Assembly (NCBI RefSeq): GCF_022565915.1
Contig: NZ_JAJOYX010000001.1
Location: 1 to 64,000, forward strand
Direction: 5' to 3'
From: Nesterenkonia sp. LB17
Lineage (GTDB): Bacteria > Actinomycetota > Actinomycetes > Actinomycetales > Micrococcaceae
Length of the DNA: 64,000 nt
Shown here: positions 43,337-51,927 of the stretch, piece after piece
How positions within the stretch are numbered: position 1 is the first letter of the stretch
Layout of the letters: each line of letters begins with the position of its first letter
Made by a program: the position numbers and the translations under genes
The notes under the pieces: generated by a model
Database searches by the model: none
What the model was told of the DNA's origin: nothing
Seen by the model: the letters and a program-made list of their open reading frames with translations, nothing else

Positions 43337-43927
43337 TCACTCCACTGAGGTATGGCGCGGCCGGTGCCGTGGAGGCGGTGAGGCGGGAGCAGGGGAAGGC
43401 GCAGCGGAGCTGCGCGGTCGATCTTCTTCTCGGGGCCAGAAGGTCCAGCCCACGCCAGCCGCCGCCACGACCGTGATCAGACCCAGCAGGTAGGGGTTGT
43501 TGAGCTGGTTGACCGCGTTGGCGATGTGCGGGATGTGGAACAGCGAGAGTCGCGCTTCGGTGATCGTGTACGGGTAAGGATCCTCCGTCTCGTTGGCGTC
43601 TCCCTGCATGCGGATGACGCGCTCAGCGGACCCGGCTCCGGGTTCGATGCTCGTCACACGGTGCGTCACTGGAAGCTGGTCGTCTCGGTCGACCGTCAGG
43701 ATGTCGCCGACCTCCACCTCCTCGGCTGAGATCTCCTGGACGACGGCGACAGCTCCGGTGGGGATCGTCGGTTCCATCGACCCGGTGCGGAACATGATCA
43801 GTGAGATGTTCATGGCCCACCCGAGGACGACCAGCAGGATCGAGATTCCGCCGAGGACCGCAGCCAGCCACAGGAAGAGTTCGCCCAGAAGGTGGAGGGC
43901 GCGTTTCATGAAGCGCTGGACGCCCAT
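43337..43927 (-). CDS. signal peptidase I, ER/SipW type
   Basis: 196 aa with an N-terminal membrane segment (about 15-38) and a C-terminal one (about 145-163). The nucleophile is in FRTGSMEPTIPTGAV (Ser). The general-base position is VTHRV, i.e. His instead of the bacterial Lys. This marks the ER/archaeal/SipW group, which processes TasA/camelysin-like proteins in Bacillus. GDANETEDPYPY is the conserved Asp box. Its start codon abuts the end of the preceding gene (shared base 43927), so it is the last gene of an operon with three secreted proteins that carry SipW-type signals. It probably cleaves those three. Confidence 0.88.
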   Translation of the reverse strand: MGVQRFMKRALHLLGELFLWLAAVLGGISILLVVLGWAMNISLIMFRTGSMEPTIPTGAVAVVQEISAEEVEVGDILTVDRDDQLPVTHRVTSIEPGAGSAERVIRMQGDANETEDPYPYTITEARLSLFHIPHIANAVNQLNNPYLLGLITVVAAAGVGWTFWPREEDRPRSSAAPSPAPASPPPRHRPRHTSVE

Positions 43928-45069
43928 CAGCAGTTGGGCTGCAGGTTGGCGCCCGCGGATCGACCGGGCAGCTGGACGCGAACGATGCCCCGATGGACCG
44001 GTGCATCGGCGCGAATGAGGTCGAACTCATCGTTTTGGGAAAGTCTGTAGGAGAACCGATGCCCGGAATCATCCAGGGCAGTCACCTCGCCGCCCTGCCA
44101 GCGGAGGGTCGCGTCGTCCAGGAACTCGGGGCAGACGATCTGGGACAGATCTATGGTGATCGCCCAGGGAATGTACGTCTCCACTGGAGTCTGCACGTCT
44201 GCGCTGATGCCAAGTGACCATCCGCCATCATTGCTCAAGTCCCAGGTGAACAGCGCTGTGTCAACCTCGGGGTATGGCACGGAATCGCGCAGCGTGCAGA
44301 AGCGGATTGCCATATCGGCCCCGGGCTCAATGGTGCGAGTGTCACCGAGCCAAGACTGCCGAGCGTCAGATCTGAAGTCTTGCCCGCGAATGCTCCAGAT
44401 CGATGAGGTTGTATCGAAATCGCCGGTGAAGGCCCCCTGTCGAGGGTTTCCCTGGGTCTGGAAGCGTGGTTCCCCCGATGTGGCGTAGGGAGTCCAGCCC
44501 CAGAGCGGTGCCTGAGATGTGTCGAACTCAAGCTCCCATTCCACGGGCTCTTCAGACGAGTTGCTGATTGTGAAGTCGTGGCAGAAGTCGAGTGTGCGTC
44601 CTCCGAGGGGGGTCACCGAGGTGGTCTGGAAGGTCAGCCCCATTGCGGCGAGGTCATTCTTGGGTTGCAGGGCGGGGAGTGTGTTGATCTCGTCGACGCG
44701 GGCTTGATCCACCTCGGCGCCACCGTCTGCGATGGGAACGTCGGGGGTCTCTGGTTCGCCCTCATCTGGGTCTTCTGGGTTTGGGGAGGAGTCGGGGTCT
44801 TCGGGGTCTCGGGGGTCTTCGGGTTCCGACGGATCAGCAGGGTCTTCGGTCTCGGAGGGATCCTCTGGCTCGGTGGGCGCGTCAGATTCCGGGGGCTCCT
44901 CCGTCTCCTCAGGCTCAGGAGCTTCATAGCGCAGCTCTGCCGCCGCATATTCGGAGTCGGTCCAGGACGCTTCGGTGAGCTCGGCCGGATGGTGCACGGA
45001 GGCCAGAGCCAGCGCGGCCACGCCGAGGATCGCGGCCCAGGCGCTGAGCATGCGGGGGTTCGATGTCAT
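43927..45069 (-). CDS. SipW-type signal peptide surface protein with acidic EDP-repeat linker
   Basis: 380 aa from the ATG at 45069, which overlaps the previous gene by 4 nt. The signal peptide (residues about 5-25, SAWAAILGVAALALASVHHP) is followed by EASWTDSEYA, the 'xxATWxDxE' hallmark of the SipW class. Residues about 40-105 are an acidic Pro-rich linker of Glu/Asp-Pro repeats. Residues about 130-380 form a beta-rich domain (DFTISNSSEEPVEWELEFDT) with several Cys. The linker could span the cell wall. No sorting signal is visible at the C-terminus, which ends GANLQPNC. Function unknown; likely a surface or matrix component. Confidence 0.75.
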   Translation of the reverse strand: MTSNPRMLSAWAAILGVAALALASVHHPAELTEASWTDSEYAAAELRYEAPEPEETEEPPESDAPTEPEDPSETEDPADPSEPEDPRDPEDPDSSPNPEDPDEGEPETPDVPIADGGAEVDQARVDEINTLPALQPKNDLAAMGLTFQTTSVTPLGGRTLDFCHDFTISNSSEEPVEWELEFDTSQAPLWGWTPYATSGEPRFQTQGNPRQGAFTGDFDTTSSIWSIRGQDFRSDARQSWLGDTRTIEPGADMAIRFCTLRDSVPYPEVDTALFTWDLSNDGGWSLGISADVQTPVETYIPWAITIDLSQIVCPEFLDDATLRWQGGEVTALDDSGHRFSYRLSQNDEFDLIRADAPVHRGIVRVQLPGRSAGANLQPNC

Positions 45070-45740
45070 TGGTTGCTGCCAGTTCCATTCGCGGTTCCTG
45101 CCAGCTCCCACGAGGCCTCCACTGAGGTCGCGTCGGGGCTGGGGCTGATCTCGGGCGGCAGAGTGATGGCGAAGCAGAAGTCGACCTGGTCGGACCCCTG
45201 TGCCTGAAGTGCCTGTTCACTGCCCGGACCGCCGCCATCGGCCAAGGATGACCCGAGCGGGACGACCGCAGTCTCACTGGCTGTGAAGCTGTCGGCATTG
45301 CAGGAAGGGGGGCCGGCCGGACTCGGGGGGAGCCGCTGGACTCCGTAGGTCAGGTGCGCGCCCAGTCCCGTGATGTTGTCCGGGTGAGCCAGCAGGGCGA
45401 CTGCGCCGCCGACCGAACCCTCATCAGTGCTCACGCTCAGCAGGGCGTAGACCGGAGATCCAGGGATCATGTCCACTTCTGCGGCATCGATGAACAGTGG
45501 AGCCGGGGCATCGGGGCTGTACTGAGAGAAGTCTTCACCATTGGTCGAACTGGTCAGTACGAACTCCCCCGCGGTCAGCGTGCCGGTGGCATCCTGTTGA
45601 TCAGTCCAGGATGCCACCGTGGCGAACGCGCCCAGACCCAGAACGCTGCCGCTCGCCAGCAGGGCTCGCAACTTCGCGAGACGCCTGCCACGTGGGGAAC
45701 ATACGCGGTCATGCGTGGGGCCAGCGGCGGACATCTTCAT
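45066..45740 (-). CDS. SipW-type signal peptide secreted protein
   Basis: 224 aa. The N-terminus is basic (RGRRLAKLRALLAS), followed by GSVLGLGAFATVASWTDQQD, the SipW-class signature in which cleavage occurs before the hydrophobic ATW-type block. The mature part is beta-rich, Ser/Gly/Pro-rich, with four Cys, and has the size of TasA/camelysin-like proteins. The stop overlaps the next gene by 4 nt. It is likely processed by the ER-type signal peptidase encoded at the end of the operon and assembled outside the cell. No enzymatic motif is seen. Confidence 0.75.
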   Translation of the reverse strand: MKMSAAGPTHDRVCSPRGRRLAKLRALLASGSVLGLGAFATVASWTDQQDATGTLTAGEFVLTSSTNGEDFSQYSPDAPAPLFIDAAEVDMIPGSPVYALLSVSTDEGSVGGAVALLAHPDNITGLGAHLTYGVQRLPPSPAGPPSCNADSFTASETAVVPLGSSLADGGGPGSEQALQAQGSDQVDFCFAITLPPEISPSPDATSVEASWELAGTANGTGSNQ

Positions 45741-45764
45741 TGACTGAGCTTATCGGGGCTCAGG

Positions 45765-46421
45765 TCAGTCTTCGACGGACTCGGTCTGCACCTTCCATGT
45801 GGCGGAAGCCTTCGCTTTGGGCTCCAGGATGTTCTCGTCAGCGGCGGTCACCTGGAAGCAGAGCTGAACGGAGGTGCCTGCGGTGTCGGACTCGCCGTTG
45901 ACCAGACGGATTTGCTCATCCTTGCTAAGCGCGCCCTCGAGCTCTCCGAGGTGGGCTCCAGTCGCGATGACGTTGCCGGAATTGCTTCCTGCGGCGCAGG
46001 TGCCACCGGTCACTTCCAATACCCGGACATCGACGAAGTTCTCAACCTGGCCAGTGCCCACAGATGTGATGCCGGTGATCATGCCGTCAATTGTGGTTTC
46101 CTCATCAGTGCGAAGCCAGAGGGGGGCCGCAAACTTGTCGCCCGGGGCCGCGTTGGCCGCCGAGAACTGCAGCTGTGCGGGTTCGCCTTCGGGGTGCTCT
46201 GCAAAACCGTTGCCGTCTTCGGAGCTCTCTACGTTGTATGACCCGGCGCCGAACAGGCCTTGGGCGAATTCTGAGTCGTTCCAGGTCGCGAGGGTGGCCA
46301 CGGCGCCGATGCCGAGGACGGTGCCTGCGGCGACGACGGCTTTGATCTTGCGGCGGCGTGAGTGAGCGCGGGTCTGGGATTCGAAGGTTTCTGGGCGTGA
46401 GGCAGGGGGTGTTGCAGTCAT
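45765..46421 (-). CDS. SipW-type signal peptide secreted protein, first gene of operon
   Basis: 218 aa from the ATG at 46421; an in-frame extension to 46550 lacks support. The basic segment SRRRKIKAVVAAGTVLGIGA is followed by VATLATWNDSEFAQGLF, the SipW hallmark. The mature domain resembles the preceding paralogue in layout (GSYNVESSEDGNGF, APLWLRTDEETTIDG, VQLCFQVTAADENILEP), so the two are diverged duplicates. It is first of four genes transcribed leftward: two small secreted proteins, the EDP-linker protein and the signal peptidase. It may form TasA-like fibres; that is inference. Confidence 0.75.
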   Translation of the reverse strand: MTATPPASRPETFESQTRAHSRRRKIKAVVAAGTVLGIGAVATLATWNDSEFAQGLFGAGSYNVESSEDGNGFAEHPEGEPAQLQFSAANAAPGDKFAAPLWLRTDEETTIDGMITGITSVGTGQVENFVDVRVLEVTGGTCAAGSNSGNVIATGAHLGELEGALSKDEQIRLVNGESDTAGTSVQLCFQVTAADENILEPKAKASATWKVQTESVED

Positions 46422-47639
46422 GGATGATCTCCTGGGCGCAGGCATGCTGTACCGGATGAATCCACGGCACAGTGGACGGAAAAGTAAACGGACAAGGGTG
46501 GAGCGAAGTACTCGCGCATTCGCTGCTGGTGACAGATCCAAGCGGTGCAAGACGCTTAGACGTTCTAACTAAAACACAATCAAGTGCAGTATTCAAGGTT
46601 TTGAGGAAAATGGCAGGTAACCGCAACGCAGTGTAGTGATATGACTCACAAGAGCTGCTGGCCATTCCGACTAGATCTCCCGCGCGGTAATGCGTACACG
46701 CGTCCGCATAAGGATGAAACCAGGTGGGGCGCAAGGGGGATTCTGGGTGATTGTCCGCAGTCTTCCGAAGAAAGTCTGGTGACTCGTCGAATCGTGCGCT
46801 CTCGAGGGTGTGATACGGAGCAGCAACTTGTTGCTTGTTTCAAGTATCTTCTAGTAGAAAGACTAGATTTTTGGCGCGGTAACTGGAGCTGATATCAGTG
46901 AAGCGGATGGCCATATGTCGACGTTTCTCAGATTCCATGATCTATGCAATTCCATCAATGATCTATTTTCTCAGACGACCAGAAGGTCTTTGGTAGCTGG
47001 GCATAGTGTCTAGATGTCGCGTGGTTGCATCGGGGCGACACCGCCGAGCATCGCGTGTAGGCCTTCAGGTGAGGCAGAAGAATGAGGCCCCGGCCTGCAG
47101 CGTCATCGGGGCCCGGGAAGATCCGCGAAGCAGAGGAAGACGTCTCTCGCCAGCTGGGTGACCCCATCGCGGCCTTTGCCGATCTTTCCACTGCCGTGAC
47201 AGTGTCCCCGGATGCGAGGATGCCGGGGTCTTTGTCGCGAACCTGACCTGGGCCTTGATTTCGATCAGTCGGAGCCAGTGCGACGACGCCGAGCCCATGA
47301 TTGCCGAGATCACCGCCGTGCGCCGGGAATCCGGAGTGCTGGTCTCGGCCGGGCAAGAGCGATTCCATGCCTGGAGGCCATCGTGGAGCCGGGTCATAAG
47401 CAGACCGTGAAGCACCTGTTGCGCCTTCGAGGCGAGTCCGGGGCGTGGTGGAACGTTGGAGCAGATTTGATGCTGCTCGTGGTGCGGGCCGCGCACTCAG
47501 CCGATCCATTCCGCGCAGCACGTCTCGGATTTCGGCGCCCACCGCGTATTTCGGGCGTTCAATTTCCTTGCCCTGGGAACCTTGGATCTCACGCGCGCAG
47601 GAGACGGCTCCGCTCCGACCCTCAGCGGTGAAATCCGTG
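46422..47639. other. gene-poor, A+T-richer region
   Basis: No supported gene. 46550-46980 is clearly richer in A+T than the surroundings and holds short repeats such as ATGATCTAT twice near 46940-46966. From about 47070 on, protein-like fragments in changing frames (for example VFVANLTWALISISRSQ near 47230) may be the decayed body of the regulator whose helix-turn-helix remnant follows. Confidence 0.4.
46555..46583 (-). promoter_or_regulatory. candidate promoter of the SipW-type operon
   Basis: On the minus strand TTGATT (complement of 46578-46583) and TCTAAG (complement of 46555-46560) are separated by 17 nt in an A+T-rich patch, about 130 bp before the first start codon. Confidence 0.35.
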
Positions 47640-47900
47640 GAGACGCCTCCGCAGGAAGCTTGCGCCGAGGTCGCTGTCGATGGGGCAGGAGTCTTGGAGG
47701 GGCTCTCGGCGTGAGAGCGCCAGGCCGCCGTGCTCATCACTGACGGCTGGACAAACAAGGAGATCATCGAGGCGCTGGGGGTTGTCCTTGCGCACCGTAG
47801 ATTTCCATGTGCGCAATGCGATGACGAAGGTCTACGTCTCGTCCCGCTACGAGATTCGGCACCGACTGCGTGATGCCTCACCCGGCACGCGGCCGCTCGC
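47640..47900 (+). pseudogene. LuxR-family regulator, C-terminal remnant
   Basis: The DNA encodes a LuxR helix-turn-helix in two frames. The first gives LEGLSA, a TGA at 47712-47714 where Arg (CGA) is expected, then ERQAAVLITDGWTNKEIIEA. After one extra G in the GGGGG run at 47777-47781 the reading continues in another frame as LSLRTVDFHVRNAMTKVYVS and SRYEIRHRL. One nonsense change and one single-base insertion therefore explain the break. The N-terminal part is not recognisable. It probably once regulated the neighbouring surface or capsule genes. Confidence 0.75.
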
Positions 47901-48124
47901 GGCGGGCCCTGCGGGGAGCCTGCCGCCCCGCGCTCACGGGCAGCGCTTCTCTTGCAGCTCATTCATCTCTGCGGGGTCAAGACAAAACAGGTCGCCAGGC
48001 CGTGGACGAACCTGTCAAATCGTGACTGACCTTGGCTTCTCCCGCGAAAAACCCTTCTCGATTCGCATTCTGCACCGTAATCTAAGTCTGTAGCCGTCGT
48101 TTCTCTACAAGAGCAGGTTTCTCA

Positions 48125-49483
48125 ATGGAGCTCCAGCAATATGTCCGAGTCCTCAAGCGAGGATGGCTGACCCTGGTCCTGGCCGTGGTCGTGACCGTCG
48201 GTGCCGCGGCCGCGCTGGTCGCGCTGCTGCCGGCGACCTACGAGGCGGAGACGCGCATCTACGTCGCGGTGGAGGATGCCGAGGCCTACGACCTGAGCCA
48301 GCGGTCGATTTACAGCCAGGAACTCGTAAGGAGCTTCGTCGAGCTCGCCCGGAGCTCAGCCGTTCTTGGACCTGTGGTGGAGGACCTGGAGCTTGAGGAC
48401 ACCCCGCGAGAGCTCGCCGAACAGATCACGGTGGCCGCGCAGACCGGCACGGTGATCCTGGAGGTCACCGTCGCCGACGAGGATCCTCAGCGGGCTGCCG
48501 CAATCGCCACGTCGATGACTGCTGCGCTCGATGATGTGGTCCAGGGTCTCACGACATCGACGGAGGGCGACGGAAACGTCACGTTGACCGCCGTGGAAGA
48601 ACCTTTCGTCCCGGATGCTCCCAGCTTTCCGCAGCCGATCAGCATCCTGGGACTCGGACTGCTGGCCGGCCTCGCCATCGGGATCGTGATTCTGGCGCTG
48701 CGCGAAGTCCTCGACACGAAGGTCCGCAGCGAGCAGGACATCACGGAGGTCACCGATCAGGCAGTGCTGGGAGGCGTGCAGTTCGACCGGGAGCTGCAGA
48801 AGGGTCGGCTCATAGCCCAGGCAGATGTGGGCAGTCCGCTGACCGAATCCTTCAGCACGCTCGGGACCAATCTGCAGTTCCTGGCCGTGGGACAGTCGGC
48901 GCGCAGCTTCGTCGTCACCTCCTCGATCGAGGCGGAGGGGAAGTCATCGGTAGCGGTCAACCTCGCCATCAGCCTGCGCGCCGCAGGCCACCGGGTTCTG
49001 CTGGTCGATGCAGATCTGCGCAGGCCCATGGCCGCCCAGATGCTCGGACTCGAGGGCGCGGTGGGACTCACCGATGTGCTCAGCGGACGCGTGGAGCTGC
49101 CCGACGTCATCCAATTCTGGGGACCCGATAACCTGGAGATGCTGCCAGCCGGGACGGTGCCTCCGAATCCCATCGAGCTCCTCGGCTCCGAGGCCATGGA
49201 AGAGCTGGTCGCGGCGCTTCAGCGTGAGTACGAGATCATCATCTTCGACGCCCCGCCGCTGCTGCCGGTCAGCGACGCCCGAGTGCTGGGCGCCCTGTGT
49301 TCCGGAGTGCTTCTGGTGGTGGCGGTTGGCAGGGTGCACAAGCCGCAGCTGCAGAAGGCCATCGAGGCGATGCGCATAGTGGACGTGACGCTGTTCGGAG
49401 TGGTGCCCACGATGCTGCCCCCGAAGGCAGTCGACGGCTACAGCACTCCATACCGTCAGCAGGTGGGGGTGGTTCCGCGATGA
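48125..49483 (+). CDS. polysaccharide biosynthesis tyrosine autokinase (Wzz and BY-kinase)
   Basis: 452 aa. Residues 1-190 are a Wzz-like chain-length domain with membrane helices at about 15-35 and 172-192. Residues about 215-440 are a BY-kinase: Walker A-like SSIEAEGKSSVAVNLAI (Pro-Gly of the usual motif replaced by Glu-Ala), A' VLLVDADLRRP and B IIIFDAPPLLPVSD. The C-terminus has only two Tyr (DGYSTPYRQQ) rather than a tyrosine cluster. It controls polymer length and export of capsule or exopolysaccharide together with the phosphatase that follows, whose start overlaps its stop. Confidence 0.88.
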   Translation: MELQQYVRVLKRGWLTLVLAVVVTVGAAAALVALLPATYEAETRIYVAVEDAEAYDLSQRSIYSQELVRSFVELARSSAVLGPVVEDLELEDTPRELAEQITVAAQTGTVILEVTVADEDPQRAAAIATSMTAALDDVVQGLTTSTEGDGNVTLTAVEEPFVPDAPSFPQPISILGLGLLAGLAIGIVILALREVLDTKVRSEQDITEVTDQAVLGGVQFDRELQKGRLIAQADVGSPLTESFSTLGTNLQFLAVGQSARSFVVTSSIEAEGKSSVAVNLAISLRAAGHRVLLVDADLRRPMAAQMLGLEGAVGLTDVLSGRVELPDVIQFWGPDNLEMLPAGTVPPNPIELLGSEAMEELVAALQREYEIIIFDAPPLLPVSDARVLGALCSGVLLVVAVGRVHKPQLQKAIEAMRIVDVTLFGVVPTMLPPKAVDGYSTPYRQQVGVVPR

Positions 49484-50133
49484 TGCCGGTCAGTGACGAC
49501 CCGTTCAGGGTCCTGGTGGTCTGCACCGGGAACATCTGCCGCTCGCCCCAGACTGCGCAGCTGTTGCAGGCCGCGGTTGCGCAGGCCGGGGAGTCCTGGC
49601 GCTCGGCGGTGGTGATCGCCAGTGCGGGGACCCGAGCCTTGGAAGGAGCCCCCATGGATGAGCAGGCGGCAGCGCTCTCCGTGAGACTGGGAGCCGATGC
49701 CACCGGCCACACAGCCAGGCAGCTCACCCCGACCATGGTCGAGGAAGCCGATCTCGTCCTGGGCATGGCGCGTGAACACCGCAGTGAGGTGGTTCGCGCT
49801 GCACCACGGGCGTCACGCAAGGCATTCCTGCTGACCGAGTTTGCCGACCTTCTCGAAGGTGTCGAGCGGGCGTCGGCTCATCGGTTCCAGCCGCTGCCCT
49901 CACCTCGCTCGGGTCTCGCGTCGCCGCTGCTGCCGGACCAGCTGCGCCAGGGAGTCGAGCGTGCGGCTGCCCAGCGCGGGATGATTCCACCCCGTGATCC
50001 GGACACCATGGACGTGCTCGACCCCTACGGGCATGCCCCGAAGGTCTACCGAGCGTCCGCCGAACAGGTCCAGGAGTCGCTGGCGCGCATCCACGGATCG
50101 GTGCGGAAGCTCGCGCAGGGAGTGCCTTGGTGA
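49480..50133 (+). CDS. low-molecular-weight protein-tyrosine phosphatase
   Basis: 217 aa. The start ATG overlaps the kinase stop (ATGATG). The P-loop VVCTGNICRSPQTAQ (C-X5-R) lies near residue 14, and the general-acid Asp is probably in MDVLDPYGHAP near residue 180. At 217 aa it is longer than typical LMW-PTPs (about 150 aa); the extra length lies in the middle (about 110-165), an Arg/Ala/Pro-rich stretch. It is expected to dephosphorylate the tyrosine autokinase and so switch polymer assembly. It overlaps the next gene by 4 nt. Confidence 0.88.
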   Translation: MMPVSDDPFRVLVVCTGNICRSPQTAQLLQAAVAQAGESWRSAVVIASAGTRALEGAPMDEQAAALSVRLGADATGHTARQLTPTMVEEADLVLGMAREHRSEVVRAAPRASRKAFLLTEFADLLEGVERASAHRFQPLPSPRSGLASPLLPDQLRQGVERAAAQRGMIPPRDPDTMDVLDPYGHAPKVYRASAEQVQESLARIHGSVRKLAQGVPW

Positions 50134-51404
50134 GGTCGCTGCGGACCTGGTTCTTCTATGTCTACATCGCCTGCACCCTCGGGGCGAATGCCGTCATCCT
50201 GATCTCGTACGACCCCGCCGGTGGCGTCGTGGACAACTCGATCTTCTCCGCAAGCTGGGTCCTGCTTCACCTGATCTCGGTGCTGGTCCTGCTGACCTCA
50301 CGGTCACTGAGCCCGGTGCCGATCACGATCGCCGTGAGTATCGGGGGACTCGTGGTCCTCAGCGCCGCCTGGTCCGTCTCTCCAACGGATTCACTGGTCT
50401 ATGGAGTCATGGCCGCCGGAAACATCCTCGTCGCGTGCATGCTGGCCGCCGAATACTCATTGCAGCAGATTGCCCGGGTGTTCCTCCGAGTGCTGACCGT
50501 GCTGGTGCTGGCAGGCATGGCCTTCGCTCTCGTCGGCGTTGACCAGGTGCTGTACATCGATCCGCATGGCCGCGCTAACCTCCTCGGCGGAGATCCGATC
50601 CGCGGCTTCTTCCAGCACAACATCATGGCCGGCTTCTACGGGGCCACCGGCGCTGTCCTGGCCATGACGCTGCTGCGCGGTCTTCGCCGGGTGCTGGTGC
50701 TCGCGGCGTTCATCCTCTTCGTCCTCTGGGCCGGCTCCGCCACGGGGGTCCTGCTCGCGGGCGCCGCAGTGATCATCGTGCCGCTTGCCCAGCTGTTGGT
50801 CCCGCGCATCCCGCTGGGAGGCCTGCTCGCCGTCCTGGTGCCGGTGGGCGTGGCCGCTGGGGCGGTGCTGAACCAGGTCTGGGTGCCTCTGCTGGAGGCG
50901 ATCGGGCGCGATCCGACGCTGACCGGACGCACGGTGCTCTGGGAATGGGGCTACCGCGCGATCGCCGAACGGCCGGTGACGGGGTGGGGCTTCACCGGCT
51001 ACTTCCACTCGCCTGAGGGTGAAGTTCCCAGCCTGTATGTGCCGCAGTTCGACGACTACGCCATCGCGCACTTCCACAACTCCTATATCCAGACCGGCGT
51101 CGACCTGGGTCTGCTGGGCCTGCTGCTGCTGATCCTGGTGCTGGGCTGCACCACCGGCTGGGCGTATCTCTACGCCCGCAGCACAGACACGCGCACCGGT
51201 GTGGGACTGCTGATGGTGATGGTCATCTTCCTGATCGCGTCACCCACAGAGTTCCTCTTCATCAACTACAACCACTTCGGCAGCTTCGCGCTGTTCGCGC
51301 TGTTCTTCGGGCTGCTGCAGCACCGACGGACGAGGGCGCGGCACCCGGAGACGGAGTCCCTCAGTGCCGCGCCCTCGAAGCGTGTCTCACTCAGCGGTCG
51401 ATGA
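50130..51404 (+). CDS. O-antigen ligase/polymerase-like membrane protein
   Basis: 424 aa from GTG 50130, whose GTGA overlaps the phosphatase stop; a TTG at 50127 is the alternative. It has about eleven membrane segments. The large periplasmic loop before the last helices has ERPVTGWGFTGYFHSPEGEV and the conserved HFHNSYIQTGVDLGLLG, which is the Wzy/WaaL family signature (His-Asn-x-x-x-Gln and Gly-Leu). It probably polymerises or ligates the exopolysaccharide. No glycosyltransferase genes lie in the window, so the locus is a minimal one or its rest is elsewhere. The end overlaps the convergent CoA-binding gene by 14 bp. Confidence 0.82.
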   Translation: MRSLRTWFFYVYIACTLGANAVILISYDPAGGVVDNSIFSASWVLLHLISVLVLLTSRSLSPVPITIAVSIGGLVVLSAAWSVSPTDSLVYGVMAAGNILVACMLAAEYSLQQIARVFLRVLTVLVLAGMAFALVGVDQVLYIDPHGRANLLGGDPIRGFFQHNIMAGFYGATGAVLAMTLLRGLRRVLVLAAFILFVLWAGSATGVLLAGAAVIIVPLAQLLVPRIPLGGLLAVLVPVGVAAGAVLNQVWVPLLEAIGRDPTLTGRTVLWEWGYRAIAERPVTGWGFTGYFHSPEGEVPSLYVPQFDDYAIAHFHNSYIQTGVDLGLLGLLLLILVLGCTTGWAYLYARSTDTRTGVGLLMVMVIFLIASPTEFLFINYNHFGSFALFALFFGLLQHRRTRARHPETESLSAAPSKRVSLSGR

Positions 51405-51927
51405 TCTGCCGCTTCGCAGAGATGACACCGGTGTTGAAGCCGGCGAGGTGAAGGTTGCCGTGGAAGCGGCCGTGCTCGATCTTCAGGCACCGGTTCTGCA
51501 CCGCGTTGAGCCCGGCGTCCTGGGCCAGCTGCATGGCCTGCTCAGTCTCGATGCCGAGCTGGGCCCAGATGGTCTTGGCGCCGATCTCGGCAGCCTCCTG
51601 GGCGATGTCGGGAACATCCTCGGCTCGGCGGAAGATGTCCACGATGTCGGGGACCTCGGGGAGATCCTTCAGTGAGGCGTAGACCGGCTGGCCGAGCACC
51701 TCTTTGAGTCGCGGATTCACGAAGTAGACCGTGTAGCTCGAGGAGCTCAGCAGGTAGGTCGCCACGAAGTAGCTGGCCCGGGCTGGCTTGTCCGACATGC
51801 CCACGATCGCCACCGACTTGGCGCTGCGCAGCAGCTGCAGCCGGCGGGAGGGCGACGGCGCTTCCCAGCGGCCGTGGGGATGTTCGGCCGTAGCCTCGTC
51901 GTGGTGCTGCAGGGTCTGCTCGCTCAT
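51391..51927 (-). CDS. CoA-binding Rossmann protein (YccU-like)
   Basis: 178 aa from ATG 51927, which shares one base with the metY stop (TGATG), so it is translationally coupled. The nucleotide loop is SVAIVGMSDKPARASYFVAT. VYFVNPRLKEVLGQPVYASL, VDIFRRAEDVPDIAQEA, KTIWAQLGIETEQAM and NRCLKIEHGRF are standard for the CoA_binding_2 family. Its biochemical role is unsettled. Here it is the last gene of a SAM-riboswitch-led operon with flavin reductase, acetyl-CoA synthetase and metY, which suggests a link to CoA or acyl-CoA status in sulfur assimilation. Confidence 0.88.
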   Translation of the reverse strand: MSEQTLQHHDEATAEHPHGRWEAPSPSRRLQLLRSAKSVAIVGMSDKPARASYFVATYLLSSSSYTVYFVNPRLKEVLGQPVYASLKDLPEVPDIVDIFRRAEDVPDIAQEAAEIGAKTIWAQLGIETEQAMQLAQDAGLNAVQNRCLKIEHGRFHGNLHLAGFNTGVISAKRQIIDR

